DNA of 64,000 bases from Paracoccaceae bacterium (GTDB lineage: Bacteria > Pseudomonadota > Alphaproteobacteria > Rhodobacterales > Rhodobacteraceae): the NCBI GenBank assembly GCA_014872875.1, contig WKFI01000019.1, positions 62,001 through 126,000 of the forward strand, in the 5' to 3' direction. The position numbers were made by a program, and so were the translations under genes. Positions 42,501 through 51,309 of the stretch are shown in pieces. How positions within the stretch are numbered: the first letter of the stretch is position 1; each line of letters starts with the position of its first letter. The notes beneath the pieces were generated by a model. The model saw only the letters and a program-made list of their open reading frames with translations. It searched no databases and was not told the DNA's origin.

Positions 42501-44966
42501 CGGGACGTCCAGCACACGTTCAACTGGACGCGCAGCACCGTCAGCCACGCGGGTTATGACGGAGGCGGTCAGCGGTTTGCCCTCGGCCGCATTGCGGGGG
42601 ATGTCGATGGGCAGGACGGCGCGGCCCTGTGCATCGGTCTCGGCCGTGCCGAAATAGCTGCTTTGACGGGTCGAAAAACCATCATAGCGGCCAAAGCGGT
42701 AACCGGGCCAGCCATCCACCGTTTCGGCGGCCTGCAGGGTGACCTGCCCTTCGACCTTGAGCCCAGCCCCCGGTGCGCCAAAGAGATAGCGGGCCGTAAC
42801 CTGCAAATCAGTTGTATCGCCTTCTGCAAGAGTCGCAGAGAGAACCTCCTGTTCGAAATCAATACGTTCGGGCAGGAAATCCTCGACCAGGATCTTTTGG
42901 CTGGCCAGCGCAGGGGCCTTGGGGTCGGCCAGAATGTCCAGTCGCCAGGTACCGCGAGGGGCGCTGACCCCCACGGGCAGGGCAAAGACATGCCCACCCA
43001 AAGTGCCGCCACCCGAGATCTGGCGGCTATATTCGACGCCATCGGGACGGCTGAGCACGGCGATCAGCGGCAGGCCCTCGACCGCCTGGGAGACCCCATC
43101 CCGACTGAGCGCGGTGACATGGATGGTTTCACCAGCGCGATAGGCGCCACGGTCAGTGGTCAGGAAAACATCCACAGGACCGGCGGGAGCGCGGCCTTCG
43201 ACGCCGCGGTCCGACAGGTCAAAGGCCGGATCGATCAGCGACAGAAAGCCCAGATCCATATCACCCTGTTGTGCCAGAACCATCGCCGGCGCCGCTCCGC
43301 CGGTACCGCGTGCCAGCCCCGGATCAAACCGGGCATAGCCATCATCGTCGGTCACAACCGACGCCAAAACCGCATTCGCACGGCTGACCAAAGACACCTC
43401 GACGCCGGGTCTGGCCGCCGCATCGCTGAGACCGCGGACCTGCACATGCAGCCCATCGGTGCCGGACAGTGCACTGAGGCCGAGATCGGACAAAACGAAC
43501 CACTGAGTCGCGCCGGGTTCGTCATAGGGATCGGCACCGGGCAGGCTGGCGGTCAGCGCATAGATCCCCGCGGGCTGTCCGGCGATGGCGTCCCCCATCG
43601 GCAAGCGGGTTGTCATGTCGCGGTTCAACTCGCTCTGCACCTCGGCCGAGCCGGTCCAGACCTCCTGTGCGATGGCGGTGGTGAATTCCTGCTCCTGCCA
43701 ATACGACAGCGGTCGCCCAAAATAGCCATCCTGCATCGCCCGCAACAGGTTTCGGTCACTGATGCGACGCAGCTTGAGGTCCAGATCGGTTGTGTTGACG
43801 GTTTCGACCGGCAGCGCTGCCTGCGTGGATTTCGGCAGCACATAAGACCGGCCGGGGAAGCGGACAGCGGGCTGGCGGTCACGGACATAATGGGTCAATT
43901 CAACATCGCGGTAGAGCGCTTCACCATTGGCCGCAGGCAGGCCCGAGCGCAGGGTGACCCGATACCGTTCGCCGTGTTGCACGCCGTCCAGACACAGGTT
44001 TCGGCCTTCGGGCTGGACCACAAGATCGGCAGATTCGGCCCGCACAAACGGTGCATAATCCACGCCAGCCCGCACAAGCGGCTCAGAAAACTCGAAACAG
44101 ATACGGGGCTGGGCGCTGTCGCTTTCCACCGAGCTGTCCGTCACCCGGAACCCGTATTTGGCGGTGGCGGCCTCCAACGCGCGTATCACGTCCTGACGGG
44201 GCTGAATCTGTTCGGCCAGTCGCAGGGCGGCAACCGTGTCGCGCCCACGGCGCGCGCGTTCGAAAGCCTCCCCCAGTTGCATCAGAGCCGAGACCTGTCC
44301 CGCGGGCGTGGGTGCTCGCAGATAGCCGTTGATCGCCGCACCAGTGGCCCTCGCAGCATGATCGCGGCGCACTGAGCTGTCATCGCTTTTTATCGACAGC
44401 AACAGGCGCGCATATTCGGTCCACAGATCCGCCCGATCCGACAAGTTGACGGCGCGGCCCGTCAGACGCAGCGCGCCGTTTGTGTCGCCTGCTGACAACC
44501 GGGCACCGATCCCATCCAACAGCGTATTCAAATCCTGTTGATCCGAAGGGTAGGCCAAGCCAAGCTCGGTTGCTTGACGGCGCGCATAGGCGATGTCCTG
44601 AGGTTTCAGGAAGACCGACTGTTCCACAAGCCGTTTTGCTGAGTTCCTAAGCGCTTCTTCCGTGGCGACTTTCACTGCTGACAGGGCGCCGACATACGGC
44701 TGCTGATCTTCGACACCGCTTTTGGGAAAACAGGCCAGCGAGGCCCGATTAAAGGTAAACGCCGTACAGGCCGAGTTGGCATCACACGCCCTGATACAGG
44801 CGTTCAGGTCGGTATCGAAAAGGGCATCCAGATCCGCACCATAAAAGTCCATGTCAGGCGTCGCGACATATCGGTGCGTGGGGATCGGATTGTCCTGGGC
44901 GTGGCCCTCCTGCCCGGCAAGAAGACCGGAAACCAAAACCGAGATCACCGCAACGAACCGAAACAT
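39534..44966 (-). CDS. Bacterial alpha-2-macroglobulin with N-terminal PAN/apple domain
   Basis: This is a 1810-residue secreted protein that probably traps attacking proteases in the periplasm. The signal peptide is MFRFVAVISVLVSGLLAGQ, ending at HAQ. There is no lipobox Cys, unlike E. coli YfhM. Residues about 28-90 form a PAN/apple-type domain with four Cys. MG domains follow, then the thioester motif GCTEQ with Cys1371 and the alpha-alpha toroid region. The start at 44966 has GGAGG five bases upstream; a longer frame to 45446 has no support. It is the first gene of the A2M-pbpC-hydratase operon. Confidence 0.94.
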   Translation of the reverse strand: MFRFVAVISVLVSGLLAGQEGHAQDNPIPTHRYVATPDMDFYGADLDALFDTDLNACIRACDANSACTAFTFNRASLACFPKSGVEDQQPYVGALSAVKVATEEALRNSAKRLVEQSVFLKPQDIAYARRQATELGLAYPSDQQDLNTLLDGIGARLSAGDTNGALRLTGRAVNLSDRADLWTEYARLLLSIKSDDSSVRRDHAARATGAAINGYLRAPTPAGQVSALMQLGEAFERARRGRDTVAALRLAEQIQPRQDVIRALEAATAKYGFRVTDSSVESDSAQPRICFEFSEPLVRAGVDYAPFVRAESADLVVQPEGRNLCLDGVQHGERYRVTLRSGLPAANGEALYRDVELTHYVRDRQPAVRFPGRSYVLPKSTQAALPVETVNTTDLDLKLRRISDRNLLRAMQDGYFGRPLSYWQEQEFTTAIAQEVWTGSAEVQSELNRDMTTRLPMGDAIAGQPAGIYALTASLPGADPYDEPGATQWFVLSDLGLSALSGTDGLHVQVRGLSDAAARPGVEVSLVSRANAVLASVVTDDDGYARFDPGLARGTGGAAPAMVLAQQGDMDLGFLSLIDPAFDLSDRGVEGRAPAGPVDVFLTTDRGAYRAGETIHVTALSRDGVSQAVEGLPLIAVLSRPDGVEYSRQISGGGTLGGHVFALPVGVSAPRGTWRLDILADPKAPALASQKILVEDFLPERIDFEQEVLSATLAEGDTTDLQVTARYLFGAPGAGLKVEGQVTLQAAETVDGWPGYRFGRYDGFSTRQSSYFGTAETDAQGRAVLPIDIPRNAAEGKPLTASVITRVADGAARPVERVLDVPVRPSAPVIGIKPLFDEVVAEGTEAGFQIVALSPDLQPMSMKVRWTLNRVETRYQWYQLYGSWNWEPTTRRTRIATGEADLGTAPLDMSQSVDWGRYELVVERIDGAYVGAATDFYAGWYAPADSAATPDRLELSLDRETYAPGDKAMLRVIPREAGTAMISVLSDRVIDRQVVEVPAGASEIPLQVSEDWGPSAYVSAMVLHPGQGASERTPSRSLGLAHAAVRQPGRTLAVSIETPEVARPRGSETVRVSVEGVGEGDTAWLTLAAVDLGILNLTGFQSPDPTTHYLGQRRLGVEMRDVYGRLIDAHNGALGTVRSGGDEDRGMRMQSPPPTQDLMAVFSGPVQVGPDGMVEIPIDLPAFNGTVRLMAVAWSQQAIGQTEADMLVRDPVVVTASLPRFLAPGDSSRALLEIVHADGPTGDMQLQITGGAGITLGAVPASVMLGAGEKQSLQIAVTATQIGDPELTVTLTTPDGTALQQVLRLPVRSNDPTVSTTRRFQLAAGDQFTFSNDVFADLRPGSGKAVLSAGPLARFDAPGLLSTLDRYPYGCTEQVTSQALPLLYLSSLAQATGLGNGPDVDMRIRQSINRILTRQAGNGAFGLWRAESGDFWLDAYVTDFLSRARTQGYTVSERAYVQALDNLRNRINYAPDFDEGGEDIAYALMVLAREGAAAMGDLRYYADVKAGAFSTPLAVAQVGAALAFYGDQTRADRLFVRAASMLGGNAETPIWRVDYGTRHRDTAAVLALAVEAGSDALNRDVLSARLTRASTRLSTQEAAWTLLAAQALIQNEETSGLLVDGAAVAGPYVEIRDGLSTSPAPVLSSATGRSTDITLTTLGVPLVAPPAGGMGYSLDRRYYTLEGEPITRQEFAIGERFVTVLQVSPHEDHGARLMVDDPLPAGFEIDNPNLLRSGDLRDLDWLSLDEARHAEFRSDRFLAAVDVRNGDRVTLAYVTRAVTPGEFHHPAAAVEDMYRPAFRAWTDAGRITVR

Positions 44967-45117
44967 GACATCCTCCAACACCTGGCAACCCAAGCTGGCA
45001 CGGTCATGAATTCTTGGCAACGATTCCCGAAGCCCCCGCGCCTTAAGGTATTTTTCACCGGTCAACCGGATGCTGGGGCAATAAACGTACCCATTGACCT
45101 GACTCGGAGCGGCAGGG

Positions 45118-47346
45118 ATGAGCCTTGCAAACAAGCTGGCAGAGGAACGCCGTGCGCGTCTGGCCGCAGAAAGACTTTTGGAACTCAAGCAAGCTGAATT
45201 GACAGCTGCCAATCGTAAGCTTGGCCGGCATGCGCTTGCCCTGACAAAACAAATCGGAGAGCAACAGGCCGAGGTCGAAAATGTTCGTGACGAAAACGAA
45301 CGGGTCAAATCCGATCTGACACTGGCTAACGAAAAGATTGAGATTGCCGAACGCCGGTTGTGGCATTCGATCCAAACCATCCAGGACGGGTTCGCGTTTT
45401 TCGATGCAGACAGCAATCTGATCGGGGCCAACACATCGTATCTCAACGCTTTTGATGGATTGGAGGAAGTGGCGCCGGGCGTGTCCTATATGCGCATCCT
45501 GCAATTGCTGACTGACGAGGGTTTGGTCAATACAGAGGAGCTGAGCCCAGCGGAGTGGCGCGCCATGATGACCGACCGCTGGTTCCTTCCCACCCCACCA
45601 CCAATTGTCATGCGGATGTGGAATAATCAGTATGTGAAGCTGGTCGATCAGCGCGGATATGGTGGCGACGTGGTTAGCCTGGCGTTGAACATCACCTCCA
45701 CCGTCCGGTACGAGGCACAGCTGCGCGCCGAACGGGAAAAGGCCGAGGCTGCCAACCGGGCCAAATCCGCCTTCCTCGCCAATATGAGCCACGAAATCCG
45801 GACTCCGATGAACGGGGTCGTCGGCATGGCAGAGCTGCTGAACGACACCCAGCTGACCGAAGAGCAGCGGCTTTATGCCAGCACGATCCGCAATTCGGGT
45901 GAGGCGCTGCTGGTCATCATCAACGACGTGCTCGATTATTCCAAGATCGAGGCAGACAAGCTGATCCTCTATCCCGAACCTTTCGACCTGGAACGCTGTG
46001 TCCACGAGGTTGTGATGTTGCTGCAGCCCACGGCGCGGGACAAAGGGATCGCGATGATCCTGGATTATGACCTGTTCTTCCCAACCAATTTCATCGGCGA
46101 TCCGGGCAGAATTCGACAGGTTCTGACCAACATCGTCGGCAATGCGGTCAAGTTCACGAATGAAGGCCATGTGCTGATCCGCGTCACCGGCGTACCGGAT
46201 GGAGATGGTGGACCAACCGCAATTCACGTGTCGATCGAGGACACCGGGATCGGCATTCCTGAACACAAGGTCGATCACATTTTTGGCGAGTTCAATCAGG
46301 TCGAAGATCAGCGAAACCGCGAATTCGAAGGCACCGGGTTGGGACTGGCCATCACCAAACGGCTGATCGAAATGATGAACGGGTCTGTCTGGGTGGAAAG
46401 CGAACAGGGCAAAGGCAGCTGTTTCGGCTTTCGAATCTCTCTGCCTGTATCCGGAGAGGTCGAAGTCGAACCACCGGTTCTACCGGACGGTTTGAAACAC
46501 GTGCTGATCGTCGACGATCTGCAGGTGAATCGTGAAATCCTGGAAAAGCAGATGGCTCAGCTGGGTGTAAAAACGACCTCGTGCTCATCCGGAGCGGATG
46601 CACTGAACCTGCTGGGCGACGAGATCGACCTTGTTCTAAGCGACCACAACATGCCAGACATGGACGGGCTGGAACTGGTCGAAGCGATCCGTCAGACGGA
46701 ATGGGGCAAGGTTCCCTTCATACTGCTCAGCTCAAACCCGTCTTACGCCCAGAACGATCCGGCCCGGGCTTTGATCCAGGGGATTCTGCAAAAACCGATT
46801 CCCCGCAATGAACTGTTCGCAAAACTCCGAGAATTGGGTGCAGTCACGGTTTCCTCACAACTGGTTTCGCCATCACCCGGTCAACCGGCCCTTTCACTCG
46901 TCGGGACCGGTGACACACAGAAGGCGGCGGAGTTTGAGAACAACGCGCGGAGCATGCGAATCTTGGCGGCCGAAGACAACCGGACCAACCAGCTGGTGTT
47001 TTCGAAGATGACCAAGGAACTGGATATCGATCTGAGGTTCGCCAATAACGGCCTGGAAGCCGTCGAACAGTTCCAGAGTTTTCAGCCGGATCTGATCTTC
47101 ATGGACATCTCGATGCCCAAGATGGACGGAAAACAGGCCACCCGTGCCATCCGCGAATTGGAAAACGGAACAGCAGCGCGCACCCCGATCATCGCGGTCA
47201 CCGCCCATGCCATGAATGGAGACGGGGAGGAGATCCTGGCAGCGGGTTTGGATCATTACCTGACCAAACCGCTGCGTAAAAACGTTATTCACGACTGGAT
47301 CGAACGCTACACGCCACAAGAAGCACGGCTTTCGGACGAGGCGTGA
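45118..47346 (+). CDS. Hybrid sensor histidine kinase with two receiver domains
   Basis: This is a 742-residue cytosolic hybrid kinase with no membrane helix. A coiled coil (about 1-80) leads to a PAS domain (about 82-195), then a HisKA with His225 in [12 protein letters not shown] and a HATPase (NAVKFT, DTGIGI, GTGLGL). The first receiver domain (about 460-575) has Asp509 and the second (about 613-735) has Asp663, both with the downstream Lys. There is no Hpt domain, so an external phosphotransfer protein is needed. No response regulator is adjacent. It is divergent from the A2M operon. Confidence 0.94.
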   Translation: MSLANKLAEERRARLAAERLLELKQAELTAANRKLGRHALALTKQIGEQQAEVENVRDENERVKSDLTLANEKIEIAERRLWHSIQTIQDGFAFFDADSNLIGANTSYLNAFDGLEEVAPGVSYMRILQLLTDEGLVNTEELSPAEWRAMMTDRWFLPTPPPIVMRMWNNQYVKLVDQRGYGGDVVSLALNITSTVRYEAQLRAEREKAEAANRAKSAFLANMSHEIRTPMNGVVGMAELLNDTQLTEEQRLYASTIRNSGEALLVIINDVLDYSKIEADKLILYPEPFDLERCVHEVVMLLQPTARDKGIAMILDYDLFFPTNFIGDPGRIRQVLTNIVGNAVKFTNEGHVLIRVTGVPDGDGGPTAIHVSIEDTGIGIPEHKVDHIFGEFNQVEDQRNREFEGTGLGLAITKRLIEMMNGSVWVESEQGKGSCFGFRISLPVSGEVEVEPPVLPDGLKHVLIVDDLQVNREILEKQMAQLGVKTTSCSSGADALNLLGDEIDLVLSDHNMPDMDGLELVEAIRQTEWGKVPFILLSSNPSYAQNDPARALIQGILQKPIPRNELFAKLRELGAVTVSSQLVSPSPGQPALSLVGTGDTQKAAEFENNARSMRILAAEDNRTNQLVFSKMTKELDIDLRFANNGLEAVEQFQSFQPDLIFMDISMPKMDGKQATRAIRELENGTAARTPIIAVTAHAMNGDGEEILAAGLDHYLTKPLRKNVIHDWIERYTPQEARLSDEA

Positions 47347-47361
47347 GACCAATCCTCGGGA

Positions 47362-48132
47362 TCAGGCCTCGGCCGGGCGCACAAATACCGGTTTGTCTTC
47401 CTCGGACAGGTCGGGCCGATACTCATAGCCGCCACTGTCGAATTCCAGCAACGATGCGGGATCGGTCAGGCGGCGCTGGATGATGTAGCGCGCCATGGCA
47501 CCGCGGGCTCGTTTGGCAAAGAAACTGACGATCTTGGGCGTGCCACCTTTGTCTTCCATGAAGACCGGGGTGATCACCCGCAATTTCAGAGCCTTGGGGG
47601 CGACGGCGCCAAAATATTCCTGGCTTGCGCAGTTGACCAGAATCTCGGTGCCCACGGTTTCGGCCTGCGCGTTCAGGGATTTGCTGAGCTGGTCGCGCCA
47701 GTAATCATACAGGTTCTTGCCGCGGCGGGTTTTCAGACGGCTGCCCATTTCCAGTCGATACGCCTGAATAGCGTCGAGCGGACGCAGAACCCCATAAAGG
47801 CCCGAGAGAATGCGCAGGTGATCCTGTGCCCAGGCCATTTCTTCGCCGTCCAGCGATCCGGCTTCCAACCCCATATAGGTGTCGCCGGCAAAAGCCAGGG
47901 CCGCAGGGCGCAAATCTTCGGCCCCGGGTTGATCGGTGAAAGCACGAAAACGGTCGCGATTGAGACGCGCCAGATCATCGCTGAGATCCATGAGTTTCTT
48001 CAAATCGCCCAAGGTCAGATTGCGGGCGGTCTTGGCCAACCGCAGGGCGTCGGCCTGAAAATCCGGCTCTGTCGCCTCAACCTGCCGTTCGCTCCAGTCC
48101 AGCCTTTTGGCCGGGGAAATCACTACCAGCAT
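47362..48132 (-). CDS. yaaA: Peroxide stress protein YaaA
   Basis: This is a 256-residue YaaA/DUF328 protein. It has the opening MLVVISPAKRLDW, then LSGLYGVLRPLDAIQAYRLEMG, LVNCASQEYF and the C-terminal FFAKRARGAMARY. In E. coli YaaA lowers free iron during peroxide stress and binds DNA with a helix-hairpin-helix-like motif. The start at 48132 has GAGGAG seven bases upstream; the frame open to 48366 overlaps recQ and is rejected. It lies 31 bases after recQ on the same strand, probably one transcript. Confidence 0.95.
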   Translation of the reverse strand: MLVVISPAKRLDWSERQVEATEPDFQADALRLAKTARNLTLGDLKKLMDLSDDLARLNRDRFRAFTDQPGAEDLRPAALAFAGDTYMGLEAGSLDGEEMAWAQDHLRILSGLYGVLRPLDAIQAYRLEMGSRLKTRRGKNLYDYWRDQLSKSLNAQAETVGTEILVNCASQEYFGAVAPKALKLRVITPVFMEDKGGTPKIVSFFAKRARGAMARYIIQRRLTDPASLLEFDSGGYEYRPDLSEEDKPVFVRPAEA

Positions 48133-48163
48133 CCCGCGCTCCTCTTGATCGTTGGGGACAGAC

Positions 48164-50206
48164 TTAGCCCGCCTCCCGCAGGACGTCCAGAAAGGCCGGA
48201 CCAAATCGTTCGGCGCGGCGGTCGCCCAGCACGCGCGACAGAGCATCCAGACTGTCGGGGCGTAGTTTCGCGACCTTGGCAAGTTGCGAAGCAGAACAGG
48301 AGAGTGGCTTGTCGGTGCCATCCGTGCCACGTGCAAGATCGGCCTGCACCTCCAGCAGCTGATCAAAGACCGAACCCGCCACCTGCCCGGCCAGCTTCCG
48401 GCGCGTCGGGTGAAGCGCTTCGACCGCGCCGGTGATCACCTCAAGAAACATCGCGCCATAGCGTTCGAGTTTCTTGGCGCCGACACCGCCGATCCGAGCC
48501 AGGTCATCAAGTGACGCAGGACGACGTTCGGCCATTTCGATCAGCGTGCGATCGTTGAAGATCACATAAGCCGGCACCCGCGCCGCCTCTGCCAAGGCGC
48601 GGCGCTTGGCCCTGAGCGCCGACAGCAGCGGTGCGTCTTCTTCGGAGACCAGCGCCTTGACCGCCGGACGGCGCGAGGCCTTGCGGATCGTGTCGCGGCG
48701 CAGGCTGATCGCTGCCTCACCCCTCAGGATCGGCAGGGCGGTTTCGGTCATGCGCAACGCCCCATGTCGTTCAGGATCGGGGCGCACGAGGTCATGCCCC
48801 ATCATCTGCCGGAACACGGCCTGCCATTGGCGTTTGTCATATTCGGTACCGCAGCCAAAGGTGCTCAGCTGATCGTGGCGGCGTTCCTTGATCCGGTCGG
48901 TTTCATTGCCCACCAGAATGTCGATCAGATGACCCGAGCCGAACCATTCCTCGGTGCGCAGGATGGCCGACAGGGCCTTGCGCACGGCGGTGGTGCCATC
49001 AAACACCTCGGCCGGGGCGTCGCACAGATCGCATTTGCCACAAGGTTCCGAGCTTTCGCCGAAATAGCCCAGCAGCACCTGCCGCCTGCAGACCAGAGCC
49101 TCGGCCAGTCCCAGAAGCGAGTTCAGGCGCGCGTGATCGGCGGCACGGCGTTCTGGTGGGGCCAACCCTTCGTCGATCTGAGATCGTCGCAGCCGAATGT
49201 CATCGGGACCGAACAGGGTCAGAGTTTCGGCCGGCGCCCCGTCACGCCCGGCGCGGCCGATCTCCTGATAATAAGCTTCGATGGACTTGGGCAAGTCTGC
49301 GTGGGCCACCCAGCGGATGTCGGGTTTGTCGATCCCCATGCCAAAGGCGACCGTGGCAACAACGATCAATCCGTCTTCGCGGGCAAAGCGAGTTTCGACG
49401 ATGCGGCGATCTTCGGCTTCCATCCCGCCGTGATAATGGCAGGCGCTGTGGCCGTCATCGCGCAGGGCCTGGGCCAGGGCTTCGGTCTTGTTGCGGGTGC
49501 CGCAATAGACAATGCCGGACCGGCCGCGGCGTGCATCGGCGAAATCCAGGATCTGTTTGCGAGGGCCGTCCTTGGAAGCAAAGGCAAGGTGGATATTGGG
49601 GCGATCAAACCCGCGCAGGAAGGTTTGTGGCGCGATGCCGTCAAAAAGCTTCTCGACAATCTCATCACGGGTTTCCGCGTCTGCCGTTGCGGTGAAGGCG
49701 GCCAAGGGCACGTTCAAGGCACGCCGCAGTTCACCAATGCGCAGGTAATCCGGCCGGAAATCATGGCCCCATTGGCTGACGCAATGGGCTTCGTCGACCG
49801 CTATCAGGCTGACCCCGATCCGCCGCAACATGTTCAAGGCCGCACCCGAGGCCAGACGTTCCGGCGCCATGTAAAGCAGCTTGAGCCGTCCGGTCTCCAA
49901 CCCTGCCCAGACTGCGTCGGTTTCCTCGGGCGTGTTGCCCGAGGTGAGCGCCCCGGCTTCGACGCCGGCCTCTTGAAGGGCACGGACCTGATCACGCATC
50001 AGGGCGATCAGGGGGGAAATGACAACGGTTACCCCGTCACGCAACAACGCAGGCAATTGGAAACACAGCGATTTACCACCGCCCGTGGGCATAATCGCCA
50101 GCACGTTATCCCCGCCCGTAACGGTTTCGACAATCTCCCCCTGTCCGGGTCGAAAGTCATCGAATCCGAATACGTCTCGCAACAGCGCGGCGGCGTCTGA
50201 GGTCAT
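48164..50206 (-). CDS. recQ: ATP-dependent DNA helicase RecQ
   Basis: RecQ is a 3'-5' helicase in recombination repair. The 680-residue protein has the helicase core (TGGGKSLCFQLP, DEAHCVSQWGHDFRPDY, FGMGIDKPDIRWV, QEIGRAGRDG), the RQC zinc site (the Cys of CRRQVLL, then CGKCDLC), and an HRDC domain (about 515-590). A second HRDC-like module occupies the last 70 residues (LRPDSLDALSRVLGDRRAERFG). This makes it longer than E. coli RecQ (about 610). yaaA follows. Confidence 0.96.
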   Translation of the reverse strand: MTSDAAALLRDVFGFDDFRPGQGEIVETVTGGDNVLAIMPTGGGKSLCFQLPALLRDGVTVVISPLIALMRDQVRALQEAGVEAGALTSGNTPEETDAVWAGLETGRLKLLYMAPERLASGAALNMLRRIGVSLIAVDEAHCVSQWGHDFRPDYLRIGELRRALNVPLAAFTATADAETRDEIVEKLFDGIAPQTFLRGFDRPNIHLAFASKDGPRKQILDFADARRGRSGIVYCGTRNKTEALAQALRDDGHSACHYHGGMEAEDRRIVETRFAREDGLIVVATVAFGMGIDKPDIRWVAHADLPKSIEAYYQEIGRAGRDGAPAETLTLFGPDDIRLRRSQIDEGLAPPERRAADHARLNSLLGLAEALVCRRQVLLGYFGESSEPCGKCDLCDAPAEVFDGTTAVRKALSAILRTEEWFGSGHLIDILVGNETDRIKERRHDQLSTFGCGTEYDKRQWQAVFRQMMGHDLVRPDPERHGALRMTETALPILRGEAAISLRRDTIRKASRRPAVKALVSEEDAPLLSALRAKRRALAEAARVPAYVIFNDRTLIEMAERRPASLDDLARIGGVGAKKLERYGAMFLEVITGAVEALHPTRRKLAGQVAGSVFDQLLEVQADLARGTDGTDKPLSCSASQLAKVAKLRPDSLDALSRVLGDRRAERFGPAFLDVLREAG

Positions 50207-50289
50207 CTGAGGCCTGTCGAGTAAGATCTGTTTCTGCTCTTACCCGGAACATTCTCACACTAAGGAATCGTGAACAAGGGGCCGGTTGA

Positions 50290-50577
50290 TCAATAGAAGG
50301 CCGCGATATTGTTCACCAGGATGATCCGCAGCGCGTAGACCCCGATCAGCACCGCCAGCGGGGCCAGGTCGATCCCGCTCATCGGGGGCAGGATGCGGCG
50401 GACAGGGGCATAAAGCGGTTCAAGGATGCGGTTCAGACCATACCAGATCTGCGCCACGAATTGCTGACGCAGGTTCAGAACCTGGAAGTTGATCAGCCAG
50501 CTCATGATCACATGCGCAATGATGAAGAACCAGACCACATCCAGTATCAGCATCAGGATTTGAAACAGCGATTGCAT
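50290..50577 (-). CDS. YggT-family membrane protein
   Basis: This is a 95-residue protein with two hydrophobic helices (about 5-27 and 68-90) and the family motif ILEPLYAPVRRILPPMSGIDLAP. The start at 50577 has an AAGGA site; the frame is open upstream to 51162 but that region is coding on the other strand. YggT proteins are linked to osmotic stress or cell-division protein localisation in different bacteria; the exact role is unclear. Confidence 0.9.
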   Translation of the reverse strand: MQSLFQILMLILDVVWFFIIAHVIMSWLINFQVLNLRQQFVAQIWYGLNRILEPLYAPVRRILPPMSGIDLAPLAVLIGVYALRIILVNNIAAFY

Positions 50578-50712
50578 GAGCGTTTTCCTTTCTCGATCCG
50601 ACCCAGACCTAAGCAGCCCCGGCTGAAAGCGCAACCCTTCCGCAAGGTCTGCGTTGACGACAGGTGAACAAGGGCGGAAACAGCCGTCATTCCAGCGACC
50701 CCGGAGGGCTCG

Positions 50713-51261
50713 ATGTTCCCGATTATCCGACTGATCAAAGACCTGATGGTGGCCCGCCGCATGCCACCGTTGGAGCTGACCGACACCCATGTGTCGTCTC
50801 ATATCTGCTGGCCCTGGGATCTGGACATCTGGCTGGAGCTGAACAATGGCCGCGCCATGACACTCTATGATCTGGGGCGCAGCATGAATGCGCAGCGGGT
50901 CGGGCTGATCGGTGCGATCAGCCGCAAACGCTGGGGCATGACGATGGCCGGATCGTCGGTGCGGTTTCGCCGCCGCATTCGTGGGTTCGAACGGTTCGAG
51001 ATGCGATCCCGGGCGGTCTGCTGGGATGACAAGTTTATCTATCTGGAACAATCCATGTGGAAGAAAAACGGCGAATGCGCCAGCCACGTGATGTTCCGCG
51101 CCGCGGTAACCAATGCCAAGGGGATCGTGTCCCCGGATCGGGTTTTGGCCGAGATGGGACAAGCCGATGCCGTGTCCCCGCCAATGCCCGACTGGATCGC
51201 GGGTTGGGTTGCGGTTGACACGACCCGGCCCTGGCCACCCATGCAGGAGAGCCTTGCCTAA
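50713..51261 (+). CDS. Thioesterase-like hot-dog-fold protein
   Basis: This is a 182-residue protein of the 4-hydroxybenzoyl-CoA thioesterase-like/THEM6-like group. Features include CWPWDLDIWLELNNGRAMTL, with the family's D-x-x-x-x-x-N region, and a beta-rich core MTMAGSSVRFRRRIRGFERF. The start has GGAGGG five bases upstream. It probably hydrolyses an acyl-CoA, though the substrate is unknown. It is divergent from the YggT gene and followed 48 bases later by the MFS gene. Confidence 0.85.
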   Translation: MFPIIRLIKDLMVARRMPPLELTDTHVSSHICWPWDLDIWLELNNGRAMTLYDLGRSMNAQRVGLIGAISRKRWGMTMAGSSVRFRRRIRGFERFEMRSRAVCWDDKFIYLEQSMWKKNGECASHVMFRAAVTNAKGIVSPDRVLAEMGQADAVSPPMPDWIAGWVAVDTTRPWPPMQESLA

Positions 51262-51309
51262 ACGTCTTTCGCCCTGTCATATCGAAAGTAACGATAAACA
51301 GGGGGCGGC

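Noticed and set aside
41154-44375. A 1073-residue open frame on the plus strand opposite the alpha-2-macroglobulin gene
   Set aside because: It mirrors the codon bias of a high-GC gene on the other strand. The protein is rich in Gln, His, Arg and Gly with no domain, while the minus strand encodes a full A2M.
44967-45446. N-terminal extension of the A2M frame by 160 residues
   Set aside because: It would overlap the divergent kinase gene and hide a good signal peptide and GGAGG site at 44966.
50578-51162. N-terminal extension of the YggT frame
   Set aside because: The extension lies opposite the thioesterase gene. Family length and the ribosome site support the start at 50577.
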